From positions 56,351,246 through 56,415,245 of the forward strand of contig OZ038479.1 in NCBI GenBank assembly GCA_964036315.1: a stretch of DNA of 64,000 nucleotides. The letters are read 5' to 3'. Under the pieces are notes generated by a model that saw nothing but the letters and a program-made list of their open reading frames with translations, ran no database searches and was not told where the DNA came from. Both the position numbers and the translations under genes were made by a program. The stretch is from Acanthosepion esculentum (lineage: Eukaryota; Mollusca; Cephalopoda; Sepiida; Sepiidae). The first letter of the stretch is position 1; each line of letters starts with the position of its first letter. Below, in pieces: positions 36,323-47,228 of this stretch.

Positions 36323-36984
36323 CAGAACATTTTCTGATGTATTTCTTTGCAGACGTTGATCACTGTTCTGGCATGCATGAAATTTTGAGCCTCATATGAC
36401 ATGTCTTAAGACCTGCCCACCAAGACCCACGGGATTTAATTTATGGCCATGTTACTGTATAGGAAGTTACCCGGTTGAAATGTGACCATCTTGGGTGGCA
36501 TGAATATACGGTCGACCCCCTCCATGTCTGAATCTATCTGTAAAAAGGGTGTCCTGACTTTCCATTTTTATCTCCGGCTGAGGGGGTACATTTATCAATA
36601 TTTGATGGAGTAACTAAATGGCCAAAAATATGTTTAATGGTCTCCTTCATATTTTTGAAAGGCACTTCCGTCATTATAAAGCGTGCATCCTTCTTGAGAA
36701 GGTTTACAGATGAAAGGAGCCTGAGTGCTATTACTGGGTCTGGGAGAGCCATGTATCCCTGTGTAAATATCAAGTAGGTGTGGTCAAAATCAGAGAATCA
36801 TTTATTTATCTTTCTGCTGCTCTCTACAAATTGTACAAATAATTAAACACAACAAATTACTGTCTCCCTTTATCTGGCAGAAATAATTAATTCAGTTTTT
36901 GGATGATAGTGTCCACACCTGTCTCTGTCTCCAAATCTCCTGAGTCGCTTCTTTGTGGATATAATTGACCCATTGATCGGAAAG

Positions 36985-38590
36985 TGACCTTCATATGTCC
37001 GAAGCTCCGCCCACTTTGTGGAAATAATCAAAGATGCCCCCATCTCATCCAACCAGATTGTGAGCGTGGACGTGGTGAGTTTGTTCATCAAGGTACACAC
37101 AGAGGAGGCACTCTCAGTAGTCAGAGACAGATTGGCCTCTGACACATTCCTAGAAGAACGGACCTGTACACTTTCTGTACACAAACAACACACTTCAGAA
37201 TGGGATCACACAAATATCGACAGAATGAGGGCTTAGCAATGGGCTTGCCATTATCAACAGCAATGGCGAATATATACATGGAATACTTTGAGGAAATGGT
37301 ATTAGAATCTATATCTCTAAAGCCAACTATATGGTTAAGGTACGTAGATGATACCTTCATACTCTGGCCACACTAGGAAGATGTTCAGGTTCTACTGGAT
37401 CATGTGAACTCAATAAGACCTTCGATACAGTTCACAATGGGGAAAGAGAGTAACACCACACTCCCATTTCTGGATGTTCTAATATCTCGAACAGAGCATG
37501 GATTCAACACATCCGTATACCATAAACTGACATTCACCGGACAGTACCACAATTTCAACTCTCACCATCCATACAGTGTAAAGAAAGGGGTCATCTGCTG
37601 CTTAAAACTCCAAGCAAAAGTCATAAGTGGCGACCCAGAGATATTAGATAAAGAACTGGTCAGTATAAGTAGTACCCTACAGCGTAACAACTGGGTACAT
37701 GGCAGCAGCCTCAATAAACTGGGATAGGCGAGTACAAGATGAGGACAACAACATTCAGAAAACAGTCTGCCTGCCTTATGTGAAGGGGTTATCAGAAAAA
37801 ATACAAAGGATCTGCGGTCCATCAAAAGCTGGATGACACTTCGCAGTAAGATCCCCCCATAGAGGAAAACATGACTAAAGACTGTGTACGCAATCTCGTG
37901 CAGCTGCTGAAAGAAATATAAAGAGACAGGCCACCCCCTTAGCGTAAGGCTTCAAGAACACCAGAAAGCTGTAACACAAGGGGAAGTGGAAAAATCAGGT
38001 GTAGCTGACCACATATGGGGAGAAAAAGGAGATCACCACCTTCTGTGGGATCAGGTTGAAATCATAGACAAAGAACATCATTGGAAAATTCGTAAACTTA
38101 AGGAATCAGCACATATGCTAGGCCACAAAAATCTGAGCCGACGAAGCATAGAAATGAATACAGTATGGGAACCAGTAATAAAGAGTGCCAGAGAAAAGCA
38201 ATAATAGCCACGAATATTGCAATATGAGCTCTGGTAAAAAAATATGCAATGATAACGGCAAAAATTGCAATATGAGCACTGGTAAAAATGGTTGCTGATG
38301 ACGTTAGGTTTATAATACCCAGAAATTTATAAACAGATGTCCTCTAGGACACACAGCACAGTGGATAAAGGCGTTAGTTAGATCCAGTGACAGGAGTGTG
38401 AGTTCAATGCCTGGTTAAGAGAGAGGAATTAACAGGAGATAACTGACATCCATTAGACATGGCACGTGGATCTAGAACAGTCTACCCCAGCGAGCGAAAT
38501 AAAGGTTTCAGTTCGACATTACAACCACCGAAACGTTGTGATAAATATGGCGACAAAGATGAGGACAATAGTCCAAATAATGTAAATAGT
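36985..38590 (+). mobile_element. Penelope-like element copy 2
   Basis: On the plus strand the order is: reverse transcriptase (36985-37730) with VSVDVVSLFIKV, GLAMGLPLSTAMANIYMEYF and RYVDDTFILWPH; a linker with YVKGLSEKIQRICG (37765-37830); a damaged GIY-YIG domain (37870-38204); and a 3' region with the same tRNA-like segment as copy 1 (38340-38420). A stop replaces the Gln after LWPH and the linker has a deletion. The 5' end is truncated within about 40 bp of the copia gag. Confidence 0.8.
38340..38425 (+). other. tRNA-like segment in the PLE 3' region
   Basis: AGCACAGTGGATAAAGGCG (box-A-like) and GTGAGTTCAATGCCTGG (box-B-like) are spaced as in a tRNA gene. The same segment occurs in PLE copy 1 (21690-21775, minus) at the same place after the GIY-YIG domain. 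It is either a tRNA-derived SINE head shared with the PLE or an old SINE insertion that is now part of it. Confidence 0.6.
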
Positions 38591-39900
38591 GTCCATTGAT
38601 TTCGCATACTCGTGCGATATGTGTCGCCCCTGTGATCATGATCATTGGGATCTTCATATAAAAAGAGAAAGGTTTAAAAATGAAACATTTTAACTTATGA
38701 AATTTTTATGTCATGGGGCTTTTGTAGGTTCTCTGTGAATATGATATAAATATGAGATTTCTAGTCGCTGGTATGTAATATAATCAGCAAAACAAGATGA
38801 CCAAAAACCTCACTTACAAAAAGAACAGGTTTTATTTTACGTTAAACAAATACAACAATATACAATCTATGCATGTCCTTCCCAAACGCGGAGTTAACGA
38901 CTGACGGACTTACCCAAATGGTAGAACACAGGAAAAACTGGTTTCTCAGAGATCTGGTCTCATGGCTGCTGTCACAAATTGAGTCTGGACTGGAAACACC
39001 ACACGTGTGTCGCTCGGTGAGGCCTGCTGAAAGAATATTTATTTCTGTAAAATACAGAAAATGTGGCACAAGGCCTAAAAAGGGGGGAAGGGCGGTCATC
39101 ATCTTTCTTAATTTTTAAACTTAGCTAGCCACAACCACTGACCCAATCAAACAATTCAATAATCCTACCACCAAAACAACACATTCATACTTACCTTTCT
39201 TACTACATCCACCAAAATACCTCATTGTCTCAATGAAAATCCTAAATAGTCCCCATATGTACAAATCGTTGTCTGTGGCAAGAGGGGAATAAAAACAACA
39301 AGTTAAAAAATCCCCAATGATTATATACAATAAGGCTATAAATTATTTACATGCAACTAAACAAAATCATGTAATAAAAACCCCGACAAACCTTAAATGT
39401 GGCAAAAATATCAGTTAACTGGACGAAATTGATGCGGGGCTATAAAAATATAGAAAACATTTATCCATCCCAAGCTCTCACACAGATTGCACTCATTTTG
39501 ACACAACAACAAATATGAAAAACACACATGTGAAACGAAAGGCGCCCCGCATCCACCAGAGAACTGACATCGCTGACCACCTAACGAGGGAGGGGATGGG
39601 GAATTAAACTTAAAGAAAAATAGGGACAGAAATAAAAGGGGCCAATGAGCATACATACCCTAGCTAAGTTTATAGAAAAAGGAAACTAATGTGACACTAT
39701 TTAGCTATGGTAATTGGCTAACTAATTAACCATAGAAATTAAAACAGGAAATACTGAAGGCGGAAAAGAGCTATCCCGAAAGATATCCCGTTCGATGTTA
39801 AAAAGATTTTATTTTATTTACGAAAAAGATACTTTTCACAAAAGACAGTAAACCCGTAGAAAAAGCCATATGTGAGATTTTGTCAAGTTGATTAATGCCT
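38591..39900. other. Intergenic region of mixed composition
   Basis: I recognise no coding domain. The frame at 38873-39118 (+) is 81 codons without known motifs. A minus-strand AATAAAA signal sits near 38830. The region may be part of the retroelement whose promoter-like sequence follows. Confidence 0.3.
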
Positions 39901-41632
39901 TGCCAAGGGAGATAGGAAAGAAAAGCAAAACATTAAGATATCGGGCAGACCACATGGTGGTTATAAAAATTTCGGCCTGAGACGATTGCCGATACAGGGA
40001 GAATCAATATTAATTATCTTTCCAACATATCATTTTTTTTCCTGAGTGCCGGCAAGGGAAAGCAATGTGGTGATTATAAAATTTTGGCATGAGAAAGAAA
40101 CTACCCCAACACAGGTGGAGAGGATTGTTATTATTTACTTTACCAAAGTGTCGCTTTCAGACGCCGAGACGCTGAGTAGCAATATGGTGATTATAAAATT
40201 TTGGGCATGAGGGAAGATAGCGTGGAGAATTGAGATTTGGTGAGATAAAAAATTTAATTTCTCAAGAAGCCAAGTGTTCCAGTCTAAGCTAACTTCACGA
40301 AGGGACCAGATGGCAAACTTTGACAGTGATTGATGGAATTTGTAAAGAGTACTGGCTAAGTGGATTCTGAGTGACCATAAGTGGCAATATGGGATTCATA
40401 AAAATTTTAGCCGATGGGAAAAAGGAGAATTTTGTAAACAAAAATTCTGGATTATAATTTTAAGGAGAGCAGCTTAGCCACACCCGCACGGCCAAGATGC
40501 CATTCGTCGAGTGGCAGCAATGGTGATAGGCAGAGGTGAATGGATGAGAAGGACGGAGAAGTTATTGACGCCCACTGAAGGGATTGGTACAAGATATCAA
40601 CGTGAGAGAGGAAGAGTCTAGGAGGATAGCTCTCCTCCGACCTTCCCTCACGGAGGAGGGAGACCCCCCGAAATGAAAAGTGATTAATTTTCCAAAAGTG
40701 GGAAGTAATCAATTTTCCTGGCCTGACAACAAAGAGATTTCTTGTTGGAAATCAAAATTTACCGAGAACCCCAAGCCGCGTTTGTCCCCGCACCGGGTTT
40801 TGGTTGGTACCCATATAAACAAACGTCCTCGGGCCGTTCGACAGTTGGAGTTGAGTTCAGTCAGTCAGTCAGTCAGTTAGTTCCAGACAGTGCTTAACCA
40901 GAGTGTTGCCTCGCAGAAGCTGACCAAGAGATTCCCCTACTTCCGACTTCGCCTATCCTACCAATAGCAAGTTATACTGACGAACGAAGCCAAGCCAACA
41001 CCTAAGAACTAAATCAGTTGACTTAAGATACCAAACTTGCTTGATACATAGAAGTGTTATACTCCGAGAAAGCAGGCTGGAAGAAAAACACACTCCTGTA
41101 TAAAACAGACGGATAAAGTTAATTTGTTATTTCTTAACATACTTGAACCTCTTGGGTTTTTCTTTTATTTACTTCTTTTTCTTTACATTTGTGCGATACC
41201 ACCTTCAGTCTGGACTCAGCTTACACTACGGCCTGACGCCTGATTGATCTTGTCTACCTCGGATCAAACTTGAGATTGAAGCAGTTTCTCCAGTAACCAG
41301 ACGTTGGAAGTGAGCTGGGAACGATAGAGCTGGTATCGAACCGTTACAGCTGGTGTGAAGCCGTTAACATCGACGACCAGAATTCGACCCTGGACGGGCC
41401 AGGGTCACATATTGGTATCCTGACCAGGGGATTTCGCCGGGTAGCGACGACTACCGATCAACCGGGACACAGGCTGATGGCAGCGACTAAGAGTCAACCC
41501 CAAAACGCCGGTGGAAGAAATATTACAGCTTCGCGCCGTGACTAGGAGTTGACCACGGGTTGACAGCTTAGTGTCACACTAAACATTCAAATAACCAAAC
41601 ATAAGCTTACCTAATTTCAGGATGGGTTGCCG
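39900..41632 (+). promoter_or_regulatory. LTR-like promoter and leader region of an unidentified retroelement
   Basis: The region is clearly more GC-rich than its surroundings. A motif like GTGATTATAAAATTTTGG(C)ATGAG recurs at about 39957, 40069, 40183 and 40388, similar to repeats in an LTR U3. A TATA box CATATAAA at 40812-40819 lies about 40 bp before TCAGTCAGTCAGTCAGT (40857-40875). Downstream is a leader with TGGTATCGAACCGTTACAGC-type sequence (primer-site-like) and a hairpin GACCCTGGACGGGCCAGGGTC. LTR borders and a second LTR were not found, so this assignment is tentative. Confidence 0.35.
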
Positions 41633-41679
41633 TGTTGAACCGTGGTCAACTCCTAGTCGTGGCGCGAAGCTGCAATATT
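41519..41679. repeat. Inverted repeat with 47-bp arms
   Basis: AATATTACAGCTTCGCGCC at 41519 and onward is matched in reverse by GGCGCGAAGCTGCAATATT ending at 41679, with about three mismatches over 47 bp. The spacer is about 67 bp. It sits exactly between the GC-rich leader-like region and the P-type element. Confidence 0.8.
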
Positions 41680-41842
41680 TTTTCCTGTTTCATTTGGTTG
41701 TTGAGAAATGTAACGTCATCATATTGAGTCCGACTTTCAAGAAGCGTGTCGTTTGTTTTGTGTATCAGATTTTTACGGCGGCATTTTAAAATTATTTATT
41801 AATATTTTCTTTTAAATATTAAATTAATTTAAAACAAAAACA

Positions 41843-41994
41843 ATGGCTTATAGATGCGTTGTACCAAATTGTAAAGGGAATTATAAAAGCGGCCCTAAAT
41901 ACATGTATTTTCTTTAACTAAAGATAAAGAATTATCTGATGTTTGGATTCGTACAATCAGAAGAGATCATTTTTTATCTACTAAATTCAGCAGA
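41843..41994 (+). pseudogene. THAP domain exon of a P-element-type transposase
   Basis: ATG at 41843 begins MAYRCVVPNCKGNYKSGPKY, the first Cys pair of a THAP zinc finger. After a one-base deletion near 41910 the frame continues with DVWIRTIRRDHF and ends at a GTGAGT donor (41995). The second exon supplies ACNLHI (the C..H pair). THAP domains bind the transposon ends in P elements and THAP9. The frameshift makes this copy non-functional. Confidence 0.75.
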
Positions 41995-42814
41995 GTGAGT
42001 ATTTTTTGTATTAAAAAATAAGTAAATTTTATTAAAACTTTAATGATAAAATTAATACCATGTCTTTGTAATTCATAACATAAAGTTAATAAGACATAAA
42101 TCTAGCGAGAAAGTTTAGAGAGAGACATTCATTCTCGTATGTGTTGTTTTTAAAATCTAAAACCTCATTTTTTTAAGAAATAAACTTTAAATAAAGAAAT
42201 TTTCGACATAAATTCATTCATGAATTTCTAAAGGAATATTTTATATACATAAAAAATAATTTTTTAACGATTTTTTAGAATTGTTTTATTCGTGACTAAT
42301 TGAATTTAATTTCATGTCTGTAATTCACAACACATTTTAAAACAGCTTTGTTTTAAAAAGTTATTAAACTCAATTGAAACTTTGAGGATTAAAATAATTT
42401 TATATCTTTATAATTCACAAAACACATTAAAAAGAAAGTTGCGAAAGTTTCTAAAAGCTGAAATCTAATTTTTATAAAAATAAACTTTAAGAAATTTTCG
42501 ATATAAATTCATAAAGGAATCTTTGTAGGCATAAAAATAATTTTAATAATTTAACAATTTTTTAGAATAGTATTCATAAAAATGTTTTTTATTTATCATT
42601 TTAAATTAAAGAAATTAATAAACGTTAAAAATTCTCTTATTTCTACATAGCTTCGTCACTAATAATCTTTTCTTGAATTCTCTCCACTTTTCCTAAAATT
42701 GTTAATGCTTCATATTATTTTTTAGATTTTATAGATTTTTTGCTGATTGATTTTCTTAGATTTTCACAAGAATTTAAAATAGGTTTGGTTTGAAAAATCT
42801 TTTTGAGTTTTTAG
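41995..42814 (+). other. Intron of the P-type element
   Basis: Bounded by GTGAGT and TTTTTAG. It contains a direct duplication of about 280 bp (about 42040-42300 and 42310-42590) sharing 'aataaactttaa...gaaattttcga(c/t)ataaattcat'. Confidence 0.6.
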
Positions 42815-45418
42815 GCATGTAATCTACATATTAGACTGGATGATATAAGGAGAGAATCGTCAGCTTTTGACGAAAAAAATGGTGTCACAATTGCAGTTAA
42901 ACTAAAAAAAAATATATTTTCACAAACTGTCCCTCATATTTATCTTCATTGACTACTTCTAGAGAGTCACTAGATTCCAGGAGAATTTGACTAGAGAATT
43001 CTGCTCTTAAAAGTGCTTTAAATCAAAGTATTATTGATGACTTAGCATATAAAATGCAGAAGAAATTCCATAATATTAATGATCTAGAAGGGAAATTAAA
43101 TTTCCTTGATAGAAATTACTGGAGTTTTGTTAGGCAGCAAGAGACACTTATTATATTCAGCATCATCAAATCCCCATATCCAAAAATCAATCTGTCTCTT
43201 GTAATTGAATCTGATTTTGCAGTACATGTGTTTTTTGTAGAGATGTGGAAATACATTCAATAGGGGACTATAAGATTCCTAAACATGTAACTGATCAAAA
43301 TACTCTTGAAATTCTGATAGAAAACATGAAAAAAAATGTACACAGAACAACAGCAAACTGAACCTCAAAATATGAGTTTTATATTAAAATTGGTAATGTC
43401 ATTTCTACTATTGGTGCAAGAAGAATCAAACATTTTAATGCAATCAAATTTATATATGAGCAGCTAAATTTAATGACACAAAATAAGCTTGATTATTCAA
43501 CAGAAATGATATTTTCTTCATTGTTATATAACTGCTCCCCTAAAGAGTACAGATTGTTAAGAGACAGCAAAAATATAATTTTACCTAGCTATTCAACCAT
43601 TAAAAGATTAATCTTATCAACATATATGAATCCTTTCATTGAGCAACATAACAATTTTCTTATGTATATTAAAAATAAATTTAAGCTAAGAGTGCAGAAG
43701 GACATCACACTATCTTTACTTGTTGATGAAATTCATCTAAAACCTTATTTAGATTATAAGGGTGGTAATATTGTTGGCTTATCTGATAACAGCAGTGAAG
43801 CTGCAACAAGCAAGTGCTTTTGCTTTTAGGATTAGCAGTGTATTCTCACAATATAAAGATGTTATGCATGTTATGCCAACTAAATGTCTTAAAACTGAGA
43901 AGTTATTTGACATGGCTAAACGTATAATAATTGGTTTAGAGGAGATATGATTGATAATACTTGAAAGCCTAACAGATAATAATGCTATAAATAAAAAAGC
44001 TATATCTTTCTTTTGCAGTCCTCCAAAGCTTTCCATTGTATATCCACACCCAGTTATAAAGACTCAACCTCTTTTCTTCCTTTTTGACTCAGTCCATATA
44101 TTAAAATGGCTTGGTGAAAAAGATGCAAATAAATGCATGCTGTTCCCCAAATTTTGTCATGATAAATTAGTATCCAAAGTGCCCCATTTTCTACCTTACA
44201 GAAACTTCATGCCTTAGAATCTCAGTCAATTTTAAAATATTGTTATAAATTAACCTCAAAGGCACTTTCTCCTACTAATCTTGAAAGGCAAAATGTTAAT
44301 TTAGTTCTGCAAATTTGTAATGAATACACTATTCAAGGATTATTGACCTTAGGAAAACAGAAATATTTGCCTAATTTTGCAGAAGTTGCAGAATATATAA
44401 ACATATTTTATATTTGGTGGACAATAATGAATGTTAAAATGCCATATAAAGGTTGTCGGCTTAAATAAATACTGCAATCAACTTAGAATGAATGAAGAAA
44501 ATTTTAGATTTCTATCTGTATTCTGTGACTGGTTAGAATCTTGGAATAGCATTTCTGGAAGAAATGGCAAATTAACAAAGGAAATCGTCACTGCTTTGCA
44601 TCATACAACCTATGCATTTCTAGAACTGGCCAAGTATTGCATAGAAGAACTGAAAATGCTATACATATTACCAGGCAAATTTCAAATTGGTCAATACCGG
44701 CAACTTACTGGGGATCAGTATAATATCTCGATACGGCAAGTGTTTGAGTGTGAAAAAATTATTAGAATGCAATCAGTTTTAAAATTAAACTTACCATTTA
44801 ATCAGCAATGCATTAAAATTGATTTAAAGAGTTTACAAGAACCAAACTGGGATGAAGTGACAGAGGAGGAAAAGTTAGATATGTATAAATATAGAAATGA
44901 TGTTAAAGAGGATGATGTTAATAATTGTAGAGAAGTTCTACCTGTAATACTATACTTAGCAGGCTATTGCTGTAATGCAGTTTTTAAGAAAATTAAATGC
45001 AATAGTTGCATAGATTTAATATCTGGAAGTGTAAGAGATAATGTGGAAGAAATACCTGAAATAAGCAGCTATTTTTAGGATATTAATAGAGGTTCTCTCT
45101 TATATCCTAATGATAAAACTATAAATTTTGTTCTGAATAATTATGTAGTCATTGATAAGCTGATAAAAAATCATTCTTTTCTTCATTCAGTAAATCAAAG
45201 AAAATTAGCCATGCATATAACATTGAATATTTTTTGGCAGATTATGAGGTTCTTTTTGATGTTGACACTTGTGATGAGGGTCACAATATAGAAAAAATAC
45301 AAAGAATGTTTGTCTGGAGCTCCACAAACACTCTTTTAAATAATTTTTGTTCTAGGGAAAATAATATTATTACAAGTAACAAGTTAAGCAAAAAAAGAAA
45401 ACTTCAAACATTCAGCTA
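42815..45418 (+). pseudogene. P-element/THAP9-like transposase body
   Basis: Exon 2 opens ACNLHIRLDDIRRESSAF (end of the THAP domain). Downstream frames, separated by stops and shifts, give NLDEGKL-type and INLSLVIESDF (43054-43263), LVDEIHLKPYLDYKGGNIVG (43473-43829; the Asp of LVDE is the likely first catalytic residue), TDNNAINKKAISFF and FFLFDSVHILKW (43951-44217), and GKLTKEIVTAL, GQYRQLTGDQYNISIRQVFE and LPVILYLAGYCCNAVF (44431-45078). This order is that of P-element and THAP9 transposases. At least four stops and several shifts make the copy dead. Terminal inverted repeats were not recognised. Confidence 0.8.
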
Positions 45419-46110
45419 AATTTTGTATCAGTAACCTATTTTTCTGAAAGTATTATTTGATTTTTAAATCTATTGTTTGTATCTAATTTATTTGCTTGTT
45501 TGTATTTTTGTTTCTTGTTTATGTTTAATTGTCTTATTTATTCATCATTTAATTATGATTTGCTTATTTAATTATTGTTTGTTCCCTAATTCATAATTCA
45601 GTTGTTACTGTAATAATCTCTTAATGATTACAAAAATTGTAACTTTACAGAATAATTATTAAAATTGAAATAAAAACATGCAAATTAAAACAATTCTGAT
45701 TATGATTTATAAAAATTTTCAAATGTGAAACAATTGAAATCATGAATGAATTTCATTATTTCAGTCTTAAAATTGTCTGTAACCTACTTTTCTATAAGTA
45801 TTATTTGAATTTTAAATCTCTTTTTTGTATCAAATTTATTTACTTTCATGTATTTAGTTTATTTGTTTCTTATTTATATTTTAATCGTTTATTTATCATT
45901 TACATGTAATTTGCTCGTTTGTTTATTTGTTTGTTTGTTTCCTAATTCATAATTGAGTTGTTGCTGTAGTGTAAGAATAATAATCATTTAATACTCTTGA
46001 TATTGTAACTATACAGAATAATTACTAAAATTAAGATAAAAACATGCAAATTAAAACAATACTGATTATGATTTTAAAAATGTTTTCAAATTTGAAACAA
46101 ATAAAATAAT
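45419..46110 (+). repeat. Tandem direct duplication, unit about 340 bp
   Basis: 45422-45765 and 45772-46105 share the same series: 'gtaacctatttttct(g/a)aaagtattattt', runs of TTTATTTGTTT, 'cctaattcataatt(c/g)agttgtt', 'acatgcaaattaaaacaat'. It separates the P-type relic from the gypsy tail and may be part of the 3' end of the former. Confidence 0.75.
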
Positions 46111-46130
46111 GATTATACCCGGTCATTTCT

Positions 46131-46381
46131 CGTACATCAAAGTACTTCGTCATAGACCTTGCGGGGAAACATAACACGGTCAGTATCGTCCAGTTGAAGC
46201 CTGCATATATACAGCATGATGGCAAGGCAAGCCTTTGACCACTCCTCATATGACACATCCAGAACCTTCCAGCACACAACCATTTCCAGTAGCTGACTCA
46301 GAAGCAAATCCATCTAACCATACCAGGTCAGGTAGACATATTCATTGGCCTGCTAAATTCAAGACATATTTTGCATATTAA
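46131..46381 (+). pseudogene. Ty3/gypsy Pol C-terminus (integrase tail)
   Basis: YFVIDLAGKHNTVSIVQLKP is the chromodomain-proximal strand and 'RLKPA' motif at the end of gypsy integrases. After a frame change, TRSGRHIHWPAKFKTYF ends at TAA 46379-46381, a typical gypsy Pol end. The rest of pol is missing to the left. The minus-strand frame over the same bases is a shadow. Confidence 0.7.
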
Positions 46382-46424
46382 TACCAATAATGCTATGACT
46401 ATTAAACTGGTGGGGGGGGGGTAT

Positions 46425-47228
46425 TGTTGGAATAGTCCATACCTACCTTTCACTCCTCCGGGATAATGCACTTTACACCAATAATCACCTATTAACCAAT
46501 CAGCATCTTAGTTTCAGCCAAGTAGACTTTTCATTGGCTCAGACCTCTAAAATCTTTTCGAGCCGATTTTTAGACCCAAAACTCAATAAATAGAAGCATC
46601 CAAATTGATTCGAACCAGTCAGAAATTCACTCCGGAGAGATTCCAAACTAATCCACGCTAGTCAAAACTTTGATCCACTACACTTTTCCCGCACAAACTT
46701 CTCTGACTCAACAAACAGCATTTCGCTCTCCCAGGAACAATTGCTTACAATACTAAAGAAAGTGAAATAACACACTACTAAATAAGTATTCGTAAACATT
46801 CAGTCAAACACCAAAACAACTAAAGGTACACAACTCTTACCAACTTTGGACATTAATTTAAAAAAACATACGCATACACACTATTGACTGAACTCTCACA
46901 AAAGACATTTTTGTACACGACCGAACACTTTGTTTAATTTCACACACAAGCTTTTGTAACAGTTTCACACACACTGAAACTTGGCATAAATACACTACAT
47001 AATTCAACTATTCACACTTGTTCAACAATATCTGACTTAATTGTGTATGTTAATTTTATATAAATCAATGTTATTGTTAAACTTTTAATTATGTTGTTTT
47101 CACTTTGATTTCTCTTGAATGATTTGCCTTCAATATTCCTGTTTCTTAATTTGTTGTGGATGAATGTCTAAGAACATCAACATCACTAACCCTTCTGATA
47201 ACTTAAAATACATCGCCAGTCTGCAACA
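46425..47228 (+). mobile_element. 3' LTR of the Ty3/gypsy relic
   Basis: The LTR starts TGTTGGAATAG and ends CTGCAACA, giving TGTTG...CAACA inverted ends, about 804 bp. A polypurine tract (GGTGGGGGGGGGG, 46409-46421) lies directly before it, as required for plus-strand priming. A TATA-like CAATAAATAG is at about 46585. No 5' LTR was found in the window, and the internal part is cut off at about 46110. Confidence 0.65.

Larger units (their letters stand above)
34705..36955 (-). mobile_element. Ty1/copia (GalEa-like) retrotransposon, 5' two-thirds, inverted relative to its own 3' piece
   Basis: On the minus strand the order is gag (36955-36534), a damaged zinc knuckle (about 36470-36340), protease (36322-35999), GAG-pre-integrase (36002-35712), part of the integrase core (35705-35480), the linker (35457-35038) and the reverse transcriptase start (about 35000-34705). 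The integrase lacks its first catalytic part and its C-terminal domain. Stops and shifts are frequent, so the element is dead. The missing C-terminal integrase is present in the copy at 19.2-21.1 kb. No LTRs were recognised. Confidence 0.75.

Noticed and set aside
38295..38335. Hammerhead ribozyme in the PLE 3' region (CTGATGA...GAAA)
   Set aside because: PLEs can carry hammerheads and CTGATGA and GAAA are both present, but the segment between does not form a convincing stem II, and the other copy reads CTGAAGA.
43779..44036. Minus-strand 85-codon frame in the P-type relic
   Set aside because: Shadow of the plus-strand transposase body.
46031..46279. Minus-strand frame of 82 codons
   Set aside because: The plus strand carries a recognisable gypsy integrase tail over the same bases, so the minus frame is a shadow.
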